From positions 108,723-172,722 of the forward strand of contig NZ_PQMB01000007.1 of assembly GCF_002918555.1 (NCBI RefSeq): DNA of 64,000 bases, written 5' to 3'. The notes beneath the pieces were generated by a model. That model did no database searches and was not told the DNA's origin. It was given only the letters and a program-made list of their open reading frames with translations. Within the stretch, counting starts at the first letter, position 1; each line of letters opens with the position of its first letter. Shown piece by piece: positions 39,938-51,263 of the stretch. The position numbers and the translations under genes are program-made. The DNA comes from Citrobacter amalonaticus (lineage in GTDB: Bacteria; Pseudomonadota; Gammaproteobacteria; Enterobacterales; Enterobacteriaceae).

Positions 39938-41878
39938 TTAAACCGAATATCTTTGAGAATATTTTTTCACGTTTGTGTCAAGTGGCTGTGAGGCAGCAAA
40001 AAAATCACCCTGTCCGCCCGCCACACCACGCGCTGTCAGCGTCAGCCACTCGTCCCGCGAACGAACGCCAGTGGCGTAAACCTGAGTATTCGTGCCTGTG
40101 CACGCTTCCACCAGACTTTGCACCAGTAGCTGATTCTCTGTTCGCTTCTCAATATTTCTGACCAGGCTCGGATGAAGCTTGATCAATTCAACATTAAGCT
40201 CTTTAATCCAGATGGTACTTACCAGGGTCAAACCCGCCTGCGTGACCACAACCCGAACACCAAGTGCATTCACCAGGCGAATCACAGGCTGTAACCGGCT
40301 GATGTGTTGACCTACATCCGCCTCTGCAAGTTCAATAATTATGCGTTTTCGTTGCGATTTTTCACACTGCATCAATGTATCACGCAGCCAGCGCTGAAAA
40401 CGCGGGCGAATCAGCGATTCAACCGTGACCTGGACCGCCAAATTTTCTTCTGGCCAGTAGCCCAGTAGTGGAATAACGCGGCTAATCTGCAGACGATCGT
40501 ACTCTTCAGCCAGGCCAAACTGCAGCACCATTGGCATGTATTCTGCCGAAAGCACCTCTTCATTCCCATCAAAGAGACGGCACATCAGCTCCCGGTGATG
40601 AACACGGCCTTCCCGGGTCACTGCCGGCTTTTGATAGATACGCGGTCCACCGCGACTGAGCATCTGTTCGATAAGGGTGCGCCAGCGAACATTACCACGA
40701 CCTTTCTCCGGGAGCGTATCGTCATACACCGCCCAGCTATTCCCCCCCTGCAAAACAGCGTTACGGGTGGCGGCCTCCGCATGTTCCATTACCTGCTCGG
40801 TCGATTGCCCGCTGCGCCAGGCGCAAATGCCGATATGTACCATATCGTCACGATCGAGCATTTTATTAACGGGAAGTGAATCTACGGCTTTTAATAGCTG
40901 TCCGGCAATGCTTTCGGCCTCTTTCAGCGTGCGGTGCGGCAGCAGTATGGCAAAGTCACTGCGGTGGTAACGCGCCAACAGCGAACCAGGATAACGCATC
41001 ATGAAGGTGGAAAGCAGGTTGATAAGACCAAACAGCTCCTCTTCCGCTGAATGGCGTCCCCAGTTGTCACGCAGCAGATTGAAGTCAGGCAGACGTATCA
41101 TCATGACAACGCCATGCGCGCCCACTTTCTCCTGATCTTCGAGCAACGTCGCCAGTTGGTTATCGAAAAACAGACGATTACCAAGACCGGTTTTTGTATC
41201 CTGCGCGGCATAAGATCGGATCAGCGTGTCGAGCCGACTGCGTTGCTCCTGGGCGTGTTGAATCTCTGAAAGCAACATATCCAGGGCGCTACTGGTGCGC
41301 GAGGGCCACTCATATACGCTACCGCGAACGTTTGGCCCGCGCTCTCCGTTCAGTATTCGCGTCGAGCGAACCTCCAGCAGCTCCTGCCCGGAAAGCTGCC
41401 GCTGGAGCCAACGGACGGCGAAGAACAACATAATGACAATAAAGCCGATTGCCAGCGTTAACGGTGCCGTTGTCATCAGCGAGTGGAAATAATTGCCCAT
41501 CGGATCCTGATACACCAGATGCAACGTCATTCCCGGATGTTTAAGGAGGGGGGCCGTCACTTCACGAAACAGATTACTGGTACCAACCGGACGGTAGCTG
41601 CCGCTGCGCGTCTGGGTGTCGATCTGCTTTTCTCCATGCAGCAGGTCGATGCGCACAATGTCGGCGGACATCATCAGCTCGCTAATTTGCGGCTTGAGCG
41701 TAGAAAAATCGCTGGTAACAAGGTGAGTATCAATCGCTGTCGCTACTGCCTGAACGCGGTGGCTGAACTTGTATTGAATGGCATTGTAGAAACTCAGCGA
41801 GCAGCCAATCAGGGTAACGAAGATCGTTAAACCTGTTAGTAACGTGACAAAGGCTGAGAATTTCGTCGTTAATCGCAT
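39938..41878 (-). CDS. csrD: CsrB/CsrC decay regulator CsrD (degenerate GGDEF-EAL protein)
   Basis: 646 aa, same as E. coli CsrD. Two membrane helices (about 9-30 and 137-157) border a periplasmic loop; a HAMP-like region precedes a GGDEF domain whose signature is HRSDF (305-309), and an EAL domain whose signature is ELM (430-432). Both catalytic motifs are lost, as in the family. It targets CsrB and CsrC RNAs for RNase E decay. Confidence 0.96.
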   Translation of the reverse strand: MRLTTKFSAFVTLLTGLTIFVTLIGCSLSFYNAIQYKFSHRVQAVATAIDTHLVTSDFSTLKPQISELMMSADIVRIDLLHGEKQIDTQTRSGSYRPVGTSNLFREVTAPLLKHPGMTLHLVYQDPMGNYFHSLMTTAPLTLAIGFIVIMLFFAVRWLQRQLSGQELLEVRSTRILNGERGPNVRGSVYEWPSRTSSALDMLLSEIQHAQEQRSRLDTLIRSYAAQDTKTGLGNRLFFDNQLATLLEDQEKVGAHGVVMMIRLPDFNLLRDNWGRHSAEEELFGLINLLSTFMMRYPGSLLARYHRSDFAILLPHRTLKEAESIAGQLLKAVDSLPVNKMLDRDDMVHIGICAWRSGQSTEQVMEHAEAATRNAVLQGGNSWAVYDDTLPEKGRGNVRWRTLIEQMLSRGGPRIYQKPAVTREGRVHHRELMCRLFDGNEEVLSAEYMPMVLQFGLAEEYDRLQISRVIPLLGYWPEENLAVQVTVESLIRPRFQRWLRDTLMQCEKSQRKRIIIELAEADVGQHISRLQPVIRLVNALGVRVVVTQAGLTLVSTIWIKELNVELIKLHPSLVRNIEKRTENQLLVQSLVEACTGTNTQVYATGVRSRDEWLTLTARGVAGGQGDFFAASQPLDTNVKKYSQRYSV

Positions 41879-42102
41879 CCTTGTGTTAACTCCGACAGTT
41901 ATAAAGCGGCGCGAAAGTGATCAAGCGGAACCTAAAAACCAACTAAACTTGAAATCCGCCCGGTTGTGCAAAAAAGTGAGTGCATACTACCAAATCAGGT
42001 GCATCTGGCAATTTATTGCGTTGAATCGGCATCACGTTTCGATTAGCGAGTATAGTCATCATAAATAATTTTCCAATCCACCATGCAAAATGAGGACAGG
42101 TT

Positions 42103-43077
42103 ATGCAGGCTTTGATCTTAGAACAGCAGGACGGTAAAACCATCGCGTCCGTTCAGACTCTCGAAGAGAGCCGGCTGCCGGAAGGCGATGTGACAGTTGA
42201 TGTCCACTGGTCCAGCCTGAACTACAAAGATGCACTCGCTATCACCGGGAAAGGGAAGATCATCCGTAACTTTCCGATGATTCCTGGTATCGATTTTGCC
42301 GGTACCGTTCATACCAGTGAAGATCCGCGTTTTCATGCCGGGCAGGACGTTCTGCTGACCGGTTGGGGCGTGGGCGAAAACCATTGGGGGGGGCTGGCCG
42401 AACAGGCTCGCGTCAAAGGCGACTGGCTGGTTGCGTTGCCAGAAGGACTGGACGCTCGTAAAGCAATGGTGATTGGTACCGCTGGTTTTACCGCCATGCT
42501 GTGCGTCATGGCGCTGGAAGATGCGGGTATTCGTCCTGAAGACGGCGAGGTTGTGGTCACTGGTGCCAGTGGCGGCGTAGGGAGCACGGCTGTCGCTCTG
42601 CTGCATAAGTTAGGTTATCAGGTTGCAGCCGTTTCTGGTCGTGAAAGCACCCATGATTACCTGAGAAGTCTCGGCGCAAATCGTATTTTAGACCGCAATG
42701 AATTTGCGGAATCACGCCCGCTGGAAAAACAGCTTTGGGCAGGTGCGATCGATACCGTTGGTGACAAAGTGCTGGCGAAAGTGCTGGCGCAAATGAACTA
42801 CGGTGGTTGCGTTGCGGCCTGCGGTCTGGCTGGCGGTTTCGCTCTGCCGACCACGGTCATGCCGTTTATTTTGCGTAATGTCCGTTTGCAGGGGGTGGAT
42901 TCAGTGATGACGCCGCCAGCACGTCGTGCAAAAGCCTGGGCGCGCCTGGTTAACGATCTGCCAGAATCGTTCTATGCGCAGGCAGCAACAGAGATTGCAC
43001 TGGCAGATGCACCGAAGTTTGCCGATGCCATTATTAATAACCAGGTGCAGGGCCGCACGCTGGTGAAGGTTCAGTAA
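42103..43077 (+). CDS. acuI: Acrylyl-CoA reductase (NADPH), YhdH
   Basis: 324 aa, medium-chain dehydrogenase/reductase, quinone reductase-like. NADPH motif GASGGVGSTAVALL around residues 154-167. It reduces toxic acryloyl-CoA to propionyl-CoA. Divergent from csrD, as in E. coli. Confidence 0.95.
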   Translation: MQALILEQQDGKTIASVQTLEESRLPEGDVTVDVHWSSLNYKDALAITGKGKIIRNFPMIPGIDFAGTVHTSEDPRFHAGQDVLLTGWGVGENHWGGLAEQARVKGDWLVALPEGLDARKAMVIGTAGFTAMLCVMALEDAGIRPEDGEVVVTGASGGVGSTAVALLHKLGYQVAAVSGRESTHDYLRSLGANRILDRNEFAESRPLEKQLWAGAIDTVGDKVLAKVLAQMNYGGCVAACGLAGGFALPTTVMPFILRNVRLQGVDSVMTPPARRAKAWARLVNDLPESFYAQAATEIALADAPKFADAIINNQVQGRTLVKVQ

Positions 43078-43197
43078 GCACCGCTGCCGCAGATATTTAC
43101 ACTTAATTAACTAAATTTCACGGCATTTTTACAGACACCCTGCCATAGTAACTACGCGTCCTTCCATGAATCGTGACGCGTACGCCAGGAGTCTGTT

Positions 43198-44202
43198 ATG
43201 CAGAAATTACGTCCATTTACAGAAGCCGACGTCACTGCCGAGTCGGTTTTTTTTATGCAGCGTCGCCAGGTATTAAAAGCCCTGGGGCTTGGTGCTGCAG
43301 CCTTGTCACTACCTGTTACGGCCCATGCCGATTTATTGAGCTGGTTTAAGGGCAACGATCGGCCCCCGGCTCCGGCAGGAAAAGCGCTTGATTTCAGCAA
43401 ACCGCCCGCCTGGCAAAGCCATCTTCCCTTAACGCCGGAAGAGAAAGTCAGCGGTTATAACAACTTTTATGAGTTTGGTCTGGATAAAGCCGATCCTGCC
43501 GCCAATGCGAATAGCCTAAAAACCGATCCGTGGACGCTGAAAATCAGCGGTGAGGTGGCAAAACCCTTGACGCTGGATCACGATGCGTTGACCTCCCGCT
43601 TTCCACTGGAAGAGCGGATTTATCGGATGCGCTGTGTCGAAGCCTGGTCGATGGTCGTTCCCTGGATTGGCTTTCCTTTACACAAGCTACTCGCCCAGGC
43701 TGAACCCACCAGCAACGCTAAATATGTGGCGTTTGAAACACTCTACGCCCCTGATGATATGCCAGGACAGAAAGACCGCTTTATTGGCGGCGGACTTCAG
43801 TATCCCTATGTCGAAGGGCTACGTCTGGACGAAGCGATGCACCCACTTACCTTGTTAACCGTCGGCGTCTACGGCAAAGCGCTGCCGCCGCAAAACGGTG
43901 CCCCCATCCGGCTTACGGTACCGTGGAAGTATGGTTTTAAGGGGATTAAGTCGATTGTCAGTATTAAACTGACCCGCGAGCGCCCGCCGACCACCTGGAA
44001 TCTCTCCGCCCCGAACGAATATGGCTTTTATGCCAATGTAAACCCTCATGTTGATCATCCGCGCTGGTCGCAGGCCACTGAACGTTTTATCGGGGCAGGC
44101 GGTATTCTGGATGTACAAAGACAACCTACGCTACTGTTTAATGGTTACGCTGATGACGTGGCGTCGCTATATCGCGGGTTGAATCTGCGGGAGAATTTTT
44201 AA
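43198..44202 (+). CDS. msrP: Periplasmic methionine-sulfoxide reductase, catalytic subunit
   Basis: 334 aa molybdopterin protein (YedY). A twin-arginine signal ([11 protein letters not shown], residues 22-32) precedes the mature domain; C146 in RMRCVEAW is the molybdenum ligand. It repairs oxidised methionines in periplasmic proteins using electrons from MsrQ. Ribosome site AGGAG. In E. coli msrPQ lies elsewhere (the yedYZ locus). Confidence 0.95.
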   Translation: MQKLRPFTEADVTAESVFFMQRRQVLKALGLGAAALSLPVTAHADLLSWFKGNDRPPAPAGKALDFSKPPAWQSHLPLTPEEKVSGYNNFYEFGLDKADPAANANSLKTDPWTLKISGEVAKPLTLDHDALTSRFPLEERIYRMRCVEAWSMVVPWIGFPLHKLLAQAEPTSNAKYVAFETLYAPDDMPGQKDRFIGGGLQYPYVEGLRLDEAMHPLTLLTVGVYGKALPPQNGAPIRLTVPWKYGFKGIKSIVSIKLTRERPPTTWNLSAPNEYGFYANVNPHVDHPRWSQATERFIGAGGILDVQRQPTLLFNGYADDVASLYRGLNLRENF

Positions 44203-44802
44203 GTGCGACTCACCGTAAAGCAAATAACCTGGCTGAAAGTGCTGTTACATCTCGCCGGTTTTTTACCTTTTCTCTGGCTCTTTTGGGCAGTGAATAACGG
44301 GGGACTCAGTGCCGATCCCGTGAAAGATATTCAGCATTTTACCGGCAGGATGGCTCTGAAATTTTTGCTCGCCACCCTGCTGGTCGCGCCTCTTGCGCGC
44401 TACGCTAAACAACCCTTATTGATACGCACCCGTCGCCTGTTGGGGTTATGGTGTTTCGCCTGGGCGACGCTGCATCTGACCAGTTACGCCCTGCTGGAGT
44501 TGGGTAGTAATAATTTAGGATTGTTAGGCCGGGAGTTGATTTCTCGCCCTTACCTCACGCTTGGTATCATCTGTTGGCTGATCCTCCTGGCGCTCACGCT
44601 GACTTCCACCCAGGCGGCACAGCGAAAGCTGGGCAAGCGCTGGCAACTTTTGCATAACTTCGTCTATCTTGTCGCGATCCTGGCGCCCATTCATTATCTG
44701 TGGTCGGTGAAAATTTTGTCTCCCCAGCCGATCGTCTACGCCGCTTTAGCTCTTGCGCTTCTGGCCTTGCGATATAAGAAGTTCCGCCAGTGGTGGCGCT
44801 AG
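44203..44802 (+). CDS. msrQ: Heme-containing membrane subunit MsrQ
   Basis: 199 aa, about six membrane helices, ferric-reductase-like family (YedZ). Conserved histidines in ATLHLTSY and LLHNFVYL serve heme b. It passes quinol-derived electrons to MsrP. GTG start directly follows the msrP stop with no gap, so translation is coupled. Confidence 0.94.
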   Translation: MRLTVKQITWLKVLLHLAGFLPFLWLFWAVNNGGLSADPVKDIQHFTGRMALKFLLATLLVAPLARYAKQPLLIRTRRLLGLWCFAWATLHLTSYALLELGSNNLGLLGRELISRPYLTLGIICWLILLALTLTSTQAAQRKLGKRWQLLHNFVYLVAILAPIHYLWSVKILSPQPIVYAALALALLALRYKKFRQWWR

Positions 44803-45195
44803 TTTTATGAACTGTGCGGTTTGTTGCAAAACACAGACTCGCGGATGTTATTTGCATGTTAGCGGTTGATTATCTTCCCTGATAAGACCAGTATTTAGCT
44901 GCCAATTGCGACGAAATAGTTATAATGTGCGACTTTGCTTTCCCGGACAGCGTTTTTTACTCGCTGAAAGGGTGACAATCGCGTATTGAAGGTATATTTT
45001 GTTTTTTGCCCGAAAATGGCAGAAGATAGCCGCACAATGACTGTCAGATTCTGAATTTCGCTGTCGGGTGCACTGGCAAATCGAGCAATGTCAGAAACGC
45101 GAGGCGTCTTGCCCGCAACAGTCATTCCAATGCTTTACAGACGGCGGTAAAACGCCTGTCACAATCACACTAAACAAAGAGTACGGAACCCACTC
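44803..45195 (+). promoter_or_regulatory. accBC upstream region with candidate promoter and long leader
   Basis: A perfect -10 TATAAT (44921-44926) has no good -35. If used it gives a leader of about 260 nt before accB. Long untranslated leaders are known for E. coli accBC, whose transcription is tied to growth rate and AccB level. No peptide with a convincing ribosome site is seen in the leader. Confidence 0.5.
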
Positions 45196-45666
45196 ATGGA
45201 TATTCGTAAGATTAAAAAACTGATCGAGCTGGTTGAAGAATCAGGCATCTCCGAACTGGAAATTTCCGAAGGCGAAGAATCTGTACGCATCAGCCGTGCG
45301 GCGCCAGCTGCAAGTTTTCCAATGATGCAACAGGCTTACGCTGCACCAATGATGCAGCAGCCAGCTCTGTCTAACGCTGTCGCTCCGGCGACCACTCCAG
45401 CGATGGAAGCGCCTGCAGCAGCGGAAATCAGTGGTCACATCGTACGCTCCCCAATGGTTGGTACTTTCTACCGCACGCCGAGCCCGGACGCAAAAGCGTT
45501 CATCGAAGTCGGCCAGAAAGTCAACGCGGGCGATACCCTGTGCATCGTTGAAGCCATGAAAATGATGAACCAGATTGAAGCGGACAAGTCAGGTACCGTG
45601 AAAGCAATCCTGGTCGAAAGTGGTCAACCGGTAGAATTTGACGAGCCGCTGGTCGTCATCGAGTAA
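45196..45666 (+). CDS. accB: Biotin carboxyl carrier protein of acetyl-CoA carboxylase
   Basis: 156 aa. An N-terminal helical part (1-35), an alanine/proline/methionine-rich linker (36-76), and the biotinyl domain with K122 in EAMKMMNQ. BirA adds biotin to this lysine. First gene of accBC, 10 bp before accC. Confidence 0.98.
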   Translation: MDIRKIKKLIELVEESGISELEISEGEESVRISRAAPAASFPMMQQAYAAPMMQQPALSNAVAPATTPAMEAPAAAEISGHIVRSPMVGTFYRTPSPDAKAFIEVGQKVNAGDTLCIVEAMKMMNQIEADKSGTVKAILVESGQPVEFDEPLVVIE

Positions 45667-45676
45667 CGAGGCGAAC

Positions 45677-47026
45677 ATGCTGGATAAAATTGTTATCGCC
45701 AACCGCGGCGAGATTGCATTGCGTATTCTGCGTGCCTGTAAAGAACTGGGCATCAAGACTGTCGCTGTGCACTCAAGCGCGGATCGCGATTTAAAACACG
45801 TATTACTGGCGGATGAGACGGTCTGTATTGGCCCGGCTCCTTCCGTGAAAAGCTATCTGAACATCCCGGCAATCATCAGCGCCGCTGAAATTACCGGCGC
45901 AGTAGCCATCCATCCGGGTTACGGCTTCCTCTCTGAGAACGCCAACTTTGCTGAACAGGTAGAACGCTCCGGCTTCATCTTTATCGGCCCGAAAGCTGAC
46001 ACTATCCGCCTGATGGGCGACAAAGTCTCGGCAATCACCGCGATGAAAAAGGCCGGCGTTCCGACCGTACCGGGTTCCGATGGCCCGCTGGGCGAAGATA
46101 TGGATGTTAACCGCGCTCATGCGAAACGCATTGGCTACCCGGTGATCATCAAAGCGTCTGGCGGCGGCGGCGGTCGCGGTATGCGCGTTGTGCGTGGCGA
46201 TGCCGAACTGGCGCAGTCCATTTCCATGACCAAAGCTGAAGCGAAAGCTGCCTTCAGCAATGACATGGTATATATGGAAAAATACCTGGAAAACCCACGC
46301 CACATCGAGATTCAGGTGTTGGCTGATGGCCAGGGCAACGCCATCTATCTGGCAGAACGTGACTGCTCCATGCAGCGCCGTCACCAGAAAGTGGTCGAAG
46401 AGGCGCCAGCGCCGGGGATTACACCGGAACTGCGTCGCTATATCGGTGAACGTTGCGCCAAAGCGTGCGTTGACATCGGTTATCGCGGGGCGGGTACTTT
46501 TGAATTCCTGTTCGAAAACGGCGAGTTCTATTTCATCGAAATGAACACCCGTATTCAGGTAGAGCATCCGGTTACCGAAATGATCACCGGCGTTGACCTG
46601 ATCAAAGAACAGTTGCGTATCGCGGCGGGTCAACCGCTGTCCATCAAACAGGAAGAGGTTGTGGTGAAAGGCCATGCGGTCGAGTGCCGTATCAACGCCG
46701 AAGACCCGAACACCTTCCTGCCAAGCCCGGGTAAAATCACGCGTTTCCACGCGCCGGGTGGCTTTGGTGTGCGCTGGGAGTCTCATATTTACGCCGGTTA
46801 CACTGTACCGCCGTATTATGACTCAATGATCGGTAAGCTCATCTGCTACGGTGAAAGCCGCGATGTGGCGATTGCCCGCATGAAAAACGCTTTGCAGGAG
46901 CTGATCATCGACGGTATCAAAACCAACATTGATCTCCAGACTCGCATCATGAACGACGAGAACTTCCAGCACGGTGGAACGAATATCCACTATCTGGAGA
47001 AGAAACTCGGTCTTCAGGAAAAATAA
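45677..47026 (+). CDS. accC: Biotin carboxylase subunit of acetyl-CoA carboxylase
   Basis: 449 aa, ATP-grasp enzyme that carboxylates biotin on AccB, the first step of fatty acid synthesis. The glycine loop [11 protein letters not shown] (about 162-172) and [14 protein letters not shown] signature are intact. ATG at 45677 ([12 protein letters not shown]); the frame extends into accB. Confidence 0.98.
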   Translation: MLDKIVIANRGEIALRILRACKELGIKTVAVHSSADRDLKHVLLADETVCIGPAPSVKSYLNIPAIISAAEITGAVAIHPGYGFLSENANFAEQVERSGFIFIGPKADTIRLMGDKVSAITAMKKAGVPTVPGSDGPLGEDMDVNRAHAKRIGYPVIIKASGGGGGRGMRVVRGDAELAQSISMTKAEAKAAFSNDMVYMEKYLENPRHIEIQVLADGQGNAIYLAERDCSMQRRHQKVVEEAPAPGITPELRRYIGERCAKACVDIGYRGAGTFEFLFENGEFYFIEMNTRIQVEHPVTEMITGVDLIKEQLRIAAGQPLSIKQEEVVVKGHAVECRINAEDPNTFLPSPGKITRFHAPGGFGVRWESHIYAGYTVPPYYDSMIGKLICYGESRDVAIARMKNALQELIIDGIKTNIDLQTRIMNDENFQHGGTNIHYLEKKLGLQEK

Positions 47027-47041
47027 GACTGCTATCGCAGC

Positions 47042-47068
47042 AAAAGGCCGGAGATTCCGGCCTTTTTT
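47042..47068 (+). terminator. Intrinsic terminator after accC
   Basis: AAGGCCGGA and TCCGGCCTT form a 9-bp stem with a 3-nt loop, followed by six T; 15 bp after the accC stop. It separates accBC from yhdT-panF-prmA. Confidence 0.9.
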
Positions 47069-47133
47069 ATTTCTGGGGAGAGTGAAGTCCCATAAGGTAC
47101 AATCCCCGTTTTCTTCATCCACAAGGGATTCAA

Positions 47134-47376
47134 ATGGACGCTCGTTTTGTTCAGGCCCACAAAGAGGCGCGCTGGGCGCTGTGGCTGACCCTTTTATATC
47201 TGGCCGCTTGGTTAGTGGCTGCTTACTTACCTGATTCAGCAACGGGTATTACCGGGCTTCCGCACTGGTTCGAAATGGCCTGTCTGCTGACTCCACTGGT
47301 CTTTATTTTGCTGTGCTGGGCAATGGTGAAATTTATCTATCGTGATATTTCTCTGGAGGATGACAATGCAGCTTGA
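47134..47376 (+). CDS. yhdT: Small inner-membrane protein YhdT (DUF997)
   Basis: 80 aa with two hydrophobic segments (about 17-33 and 46-68). Same position before panF as in E. coli. The end overlaps panF by 11 bp. It may assist PanF, but no function is established. Confidence 0.93.
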   Translation: MDARFVQAHKEARWALWLTLLYLAAWLVAAYLPDSATGITGLPHWFEMACLLTPLVFILLCWAMVKFIYRDISLEDDNAA

Positions 47377-48817
47377 GGTCATTCTGCCGCTTGTGGCCTA
47401 CCTGTTCGTCGTGTTTGGCCTGTCTGTTTATGCCATGCGCAAGCGAACTACCGGCACCTTCCTGAACGAGTATTTCCTCGGTAGCCGCTCAATGGGCGGG
47501 ATTGTGCTCGCAATGACGCTTACCGCCACCTATATCAGCGCCAGTTCATTTATCGGCGGTCCTGGTGCCGCATATAAGTACGGGTTGGGTTGGGTATTGC
47601 TGGCCATGATCCAGCTGCCTGCCGTCTGGCTTTCGCTGGGCATTCTCGGTAAGAAATTCGCTATTTTGGCGCGGCGTTATAACGCCGTGACGCTCAACGA
47701 TATGCTGTTCGCCCGCTACCAGAGCCGTTTGCTGGTGTGGCTGGCGAGCCTTAGCCTGTTGGTGGCTTTCGTCGGCGCAATGACGGTACAGTTTATTGGC
47801 GGCGCGCGTTTACTGGAAACGGCGGCGGGAATCCCCTATGAAACCGGCCTGCTTATCTTTGGCATCAGCATTGCGCTGTATACCGCGTTTGGTGGTTTTC
47901 GCGCCAGCGTACTTAACGACACGATGCAAGGTATGGTAATGCTGATTGGTACCATTGTCCTGCTGGCAGGCGTGGTTCATGCGGCGGGGGGGCTGGGTCA
48001 TGCAGTAGAAACATTGCAGGCTATCGATCCGAAACTGGTGTCGCCGCAAGGGACTGACGATATCCTCTCTCCGACCTTCATGACCTCATTCTGGGTGTTG
48101 GTCTGTTTTGGGGTGATCGGCTTACCGCACACGGCGGTACGCTGCATCTCCTATAAAGACAGCAAAGCGGTACACCGGGGTATTATCATCGGCACCATCG
48201 TGGTGGCAATCCTGATGTTCGGCATGCACCTGGCGGGCGCGCTGGGCCGGGCGGTGATCCCCGATCTGACCGTACCGGATCTGGTGATCCCAACCCTGAT
48301 GGTTAAGGTACTGCCGCCATTTGCCGCCGGGATCTTCCTGGCCGCGCCAATGGCGGCGATCATGTCAACGATCAACGCCCAGCTGTTGCAAAGTTCCGCG
48401 ACGATCATTAAAGATCTCTACCTGAACCTGCGTCCGGAACAGCTGAAAAATGAGGTTCGTCTGAAGCGGATGTCGGCGGTGATCACCCTGGTTTTAGGCG
48501 CATTACTGTTGCTGGCCGCATGGAAGCCACCTGAGATGATTATCTGGCTGAACCTGTTAGCGTTTGGCGGTCTGGAAGCCGTCTTCCTGTGGCCGCTGGT
48601 GCTGGGATTGTACTGGGAGCGTGCCAATGCTGCCGGCGCGTTGAGCGCGATGATTATTGGCGGCTTACTGTATGCCGTTCTTGCCACGTTTAATATTCAG
48701 TATCTGGGCTTCCATCCGATTGTGCCTTCGTTACTGCTGAGTTTGCTGGCTTTTCTGATCGGGAATCGTTTTGGTACTTCCGTCCCACAAGCCACTACAT
48801 TGACTACTGATAAATAA
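47366..48817 (+). CDS. panF: Sodium/pantothenate symporter
   Basis: 483 aa, sodium:solute symporter family with about 12-13 membrane helices; imports pantothenate for coenzyme A. The start MQLEVILPL at 47366 matches E. coli; GGAGG lies just upstream inside yhdT, so the 11-bp overlap is natural. 11 bp before prmA. Confidence 0.96.
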   Translation: MQLEVILPLVAYLFVVFGLSVYAMRKRTTGTFLNEYFLGSRSMGGIVLAMTLTATYISASSFIGGPGAAYKYGLGWVLLAMIQLPAVWLSLGILGKKFAILARRYNAVTLNDMLFARYQSRLLVWLASLSLLVAFVGAMTVQFIGGARLLETAAGIPYETGLLIFGISIALYTAFGGFRASVLNDTMQGMVMLIGTIVLLAGVVHAAGGLGHAVETLQAIDPKLVSPQGTDDILSPTFMTSFWVLVCFGVIGLPHTAVRCISYKDSKAVHRGIIIGTIVVAILMFGMHLAGALGRAVIPDLTVPDLVIPTLMVKVLPPFAAGIFLAAPMAAIMSTINAQLLQSSATIIKDLYLNLRPEQLKNEVRLKRMSAVITLVLGALLLLAAWKPPEMIIWLNLLAFGGLEAVFLWPLVLGLYWERANAAGALSAMIIGGLLYAVLATFNIQYLGFHPIVPSLLLSLLAFLIGNRFGTSVPQATTLTTDK

Positions 48818-48828
48818 AGAGTTTTGCC

Positions 48829-49710
48829 ATGCCATGGATCCAACTGAAACTGAATACTACCGGTGCTAACGCGGAAGATCTGAGTGATGCCCTGATGGAA
48901 ACGGGCGCCGTTTCCATCACCTTCCAGGACACACACGACACGCCGGTGTTTGAACCCTTACCGGGTGAAACCCGCCTGTGGGGCGATACCGATGTGATCG
49001 GTCTGTTTGACGCGGAAACCGACATGAAAGAGGTGGTCGCCATTCTGGAAAACCATCCGCTGCTGGGAGCCGGATTCGTCCATAAAATCGAACAACTGGA
49101 AGACAAAGACTGGGAACGCGAGTGGATGGATAACTTCCATCCGATGCGCTTTGGCGAACGGTTATGGATCTGCCCAAGCTGGCGTGATGTGCCGGATGAG
49201 AACGCAGTCAACGTAATGCTGGACCCTGGCCTGGCGTTTGGTACCGGAACGCACCCAACGACGTCTCTGTGCCTGCAATGGCTCGACAGCCTCGATTTAA
49301 CCGGTAAAACCGTCATCGACTTCGGCTGCGGTTCCGGCATTCTGGCCATTGCGGCGCTGAAACTGGGCGCAGCAAAAGCTATCGGCGTGGATATCGACCC
49401 ACAGGCAATTCAGGCGAGCCGCGACAATGCCCAGCGTAATGGCGTGTCAGAGCGTCTGGAGCTGTACCTGCCGCAGGATCAGCCAGACGCCATGAAAGCC
49501 GACGTGGTGGTCGCAAACATTCTCGCTGGCCCATTACGTGAACTGGCGCCATTAATCAGCGTCCTGCCCGTTACAGGCGGTTTACTGGGGCTTTCCGGTA
49601 TCCTTGCCAGCCAGGCGGACAGCGTCTGCGAAGCCTATGCCGATCTCTTCACCCTTGACCCGGTCGTAGAGAAAGAAGAGTGGTGCCGAATCACGGGTCG
49701 TAAAAAGTAA
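48829..49710 (+). CDS. prmA: Ribosomal protein L11 methyltransferase
   Basis: 293 aa. N-terminal substrate domain (1-90) and a SAM-binding Rossmann domain with [14 protein letters not shown] (about 164-177) and [10 protein letters not shown]. It trimethylates L11. Third gene after yhdT-panF. Confidence 0.97.
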   Translation: MPWIQLKLNTTGANAEDLSDALMETGAVSITFQDTHDTPVFEPLPGETRLWGDTDVIGLFDAETDMKEVVAILENHPLLGAGFVHKIEQLEDKDWEREWMDNFHPMRFGERLWICPSWRDVPDENAVNVMLDPGLAFGTGTHPTTSLCLQWLDSLDLTGKTVIDFGCGSGILAIAALKLGAAKAIGVDIDPQAIQASRDNAQRNGVSERLELYLPQDQPDAMKADVVVANILAGPLRELAPLISVLPVTGGLLGLSGILASQADSVCEAYADLFTLDPVVEKEEWCRITGRKK

Positions 49711-50200
49711 TCTTTCCGGGCGTGATCGGTCGATCACGCCTCGCCACACGAACCGCCGTTCCCCTCTCCTTTCATTCAAATATCCAGCAATACCCACGCC
49801 GCCCTACGGTGAGCATATCCGTGGGTTCGTTATGAAATCCGCCTCAACGCTTCACAAGAGCTGCTGAACAACTTCAAAGGTACTATTCCGCATAACAACA
49901 GCTGCCCGGTGCAACCGCTCAATGCCCGTGAGGTCACCGAGTAAACGTTAACTACGCTTCACGATCTTGTTCTGAAATGAGGTCATCGTCACACTACGGC
50001 GCGATAATTTGCTGATTAATTCAGCAGATTATCTGGTTTCAGCCCCTGCCAACGAAGAAAAAATGAGAAGTTACGCAAAATTATATGTTCGGATAGATTA
50101 GACTCATATTTCTAATGCAATGATTTATATAGTTAATTATTCATGACCGTTCAGTTTTACAGCGATTCTTTGATCCACCTCAGAGGATTGGTTAAAGTTT
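49711..50200. other. Spacer upstream of the dusB-fis promoter, with an unassigned coding-like stretch
   Basis: A 9-bp hairpin GGCGTGATC/GATCACGCC (49719-49740) follows prmA. The rest holds a possible gene remnant (49813-49944) and AT-rich DNA (about 49980-50170) of the type expected upstream of the fis promoter, where Fis and IHF act in E. coli. Confidence 0.55.
49813..49944 (+). pseudogene. Possible gene remnant, unidentified
   Basis: A 43-codon frame without a usable start reads AYPWVRYEIRLNASQELL... and ends ...NAREVTE-stop. Residue choice and balance look protein-like rather than random, and an upstream stop (49810-49812) isolates it. It could be the 3' remnant of a lost gene. I do not recognise the family, and it could be chance. 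Confidence 0.3.
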
Positions 50201-50204
50201 GGCC

Positions 50205-50240
50205 TTTCATCTCGTGCAAAAAATGCGTAATATACGCCGC
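50205..50240 (+). promoter_or_regulatory. dusB-fis promoter
   Basis: -35 TTTCAT (50205-50210), 17-bp spacer, -10 TAATAT (50228-50233), then a GC-rich discriminator CGCCGCC. This matches the well-studied fis P of E. coli, which starts with CTP and is under stringent and supercoiling control. Confidence 0.85.
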
Positions 50241-50272
50241 CTTGCAGTCACAGTATGGTCATTTCTTAACTC

Positions 50273-51238
50273 ATGCGTATCGGACAATACCCGCTCAGAA
50301 ATCGCCTGATCGCAGCGCCTATGGCTGGCATCACTGACAGACCGTTTCGGACGCTGTGCTATGAGATGGGAGCAGGATTGACAGTATCCGAGATGATGTC
50401 TTCTAACCCGCAGGTTTGGGAAAGCGACAAGTCTCGTTTACGAATGGTACACGTTGATGAGCCAGGAATTCGCACGGTGCAAATTGCCGGTAGCGATCCT
50501 GTTGAGATGGCCGATGCCGCACGCATTAACGTGGAAAGCGGCGCCCAGATTATTGATATCAATATGGGGTGTCCGGCTAAAAAAGTGAATCGTAAGCTCG
50601 CAGGTTCAGCCCTCTTGCAGTACCCGGATTTAGTGAAGTCGATACTAACCGAGGTCGTCAGTGCAGTGGACGTTCCTGTCACCCTGAAGATTCGCACCGG
50701 CTGGGCTCCGGAACACCGTAACTGCGTAGAGATTGCCCAACTGGCTGAAGACTGTGGCATTCAGGCTCTGACCATTCATGGACGCACCCGCGCCTGTTTG
50801 TTCAATGGAGATGCTGAATACAACAGCATTCGGGCAGTTAAGCAGAAAGTTTCCATTCCGATTATCGCGAATGGCGACATTACTGGCCCGCATAAAGCCA
50901 GAGCTGTACTCGACTATACGGGGGCGGATGCCCTGATGATAGGCCGTGCAGCTCAGGGAAGACCCTGGATCTTTCGGGAAATCCAGCACTATCTGGACAC
51001 TGGGGAGTTGCTGCCCCCCCTGCCTTTGGCAGAGGTTAAGCGCTTGCTTTGCGAGCATATTCGGGAACTGCATGACTTTTATGGTCAGGCAAAAGGGTAC
51101 CGAATTGCACGTAAACACGTCTCCTGGTATCTCCAGGAGCACGCTCCAAATGACCAGTTTCGGCGCACATTCAACGCCATTGAGGATGCCAGCGAACAGC
51201 TGGAGGCGTTGGAGGCATACTTCGAAAATTTTGCGTAA
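50273..51238 (+). CDS. dusB: tRNA-dihydrouridine synthase B
   Basis: 321 aa FMN TIM-barrel enzyme that reduces uridine in tRNA D-loops. The MGCPAKK segment (about 98-104) carries the catalytic cysteine; APMAGITD and FNGDAEY are family motifs. First gene of dusB-fis. Confidence 0.98.
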   Translation: MRIGQYPLRNRLIAAPMAGITDRPFRTLCYEMGAGLTVSEMMSSNPQVWESDKSRLRMVHVDEPGIRTVQIAGSDPVEMADAARINVESGAQIIDINMGCPAKKVNRKLAGSALLQYPDLVKSILTEVVSAVDVPVTLKIRTGWAPEHRNCVEIAQLAEDCGIQALTIHGRTRACLFNGDAEYNSIRAVKQKVSIPIIANGDITGPHKARAVLDYTGADALMIGRAAQGRPWIFREIQHYLDTGELLPPLPLAEVKRLLCEHIRELHDFYGQAKGYRIARKHVSWYLQEHAPNDQFRRTFNAIEDASEQLEALEAYFENFA

Positions 51239-51263
51239 ACAGAAATAAAGAGCTGACAGAACT

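Noticed and set aside
45803..46786. 327-codon open frame antisense to accC
   Set aside because: AccC is clearly coding on the plus strand and the antisense product has no domain features.
50143..50337. 64-codon open frame before dusB
   Set aside because: It runs across the fis promoter and into dusB in another frame; no homology.
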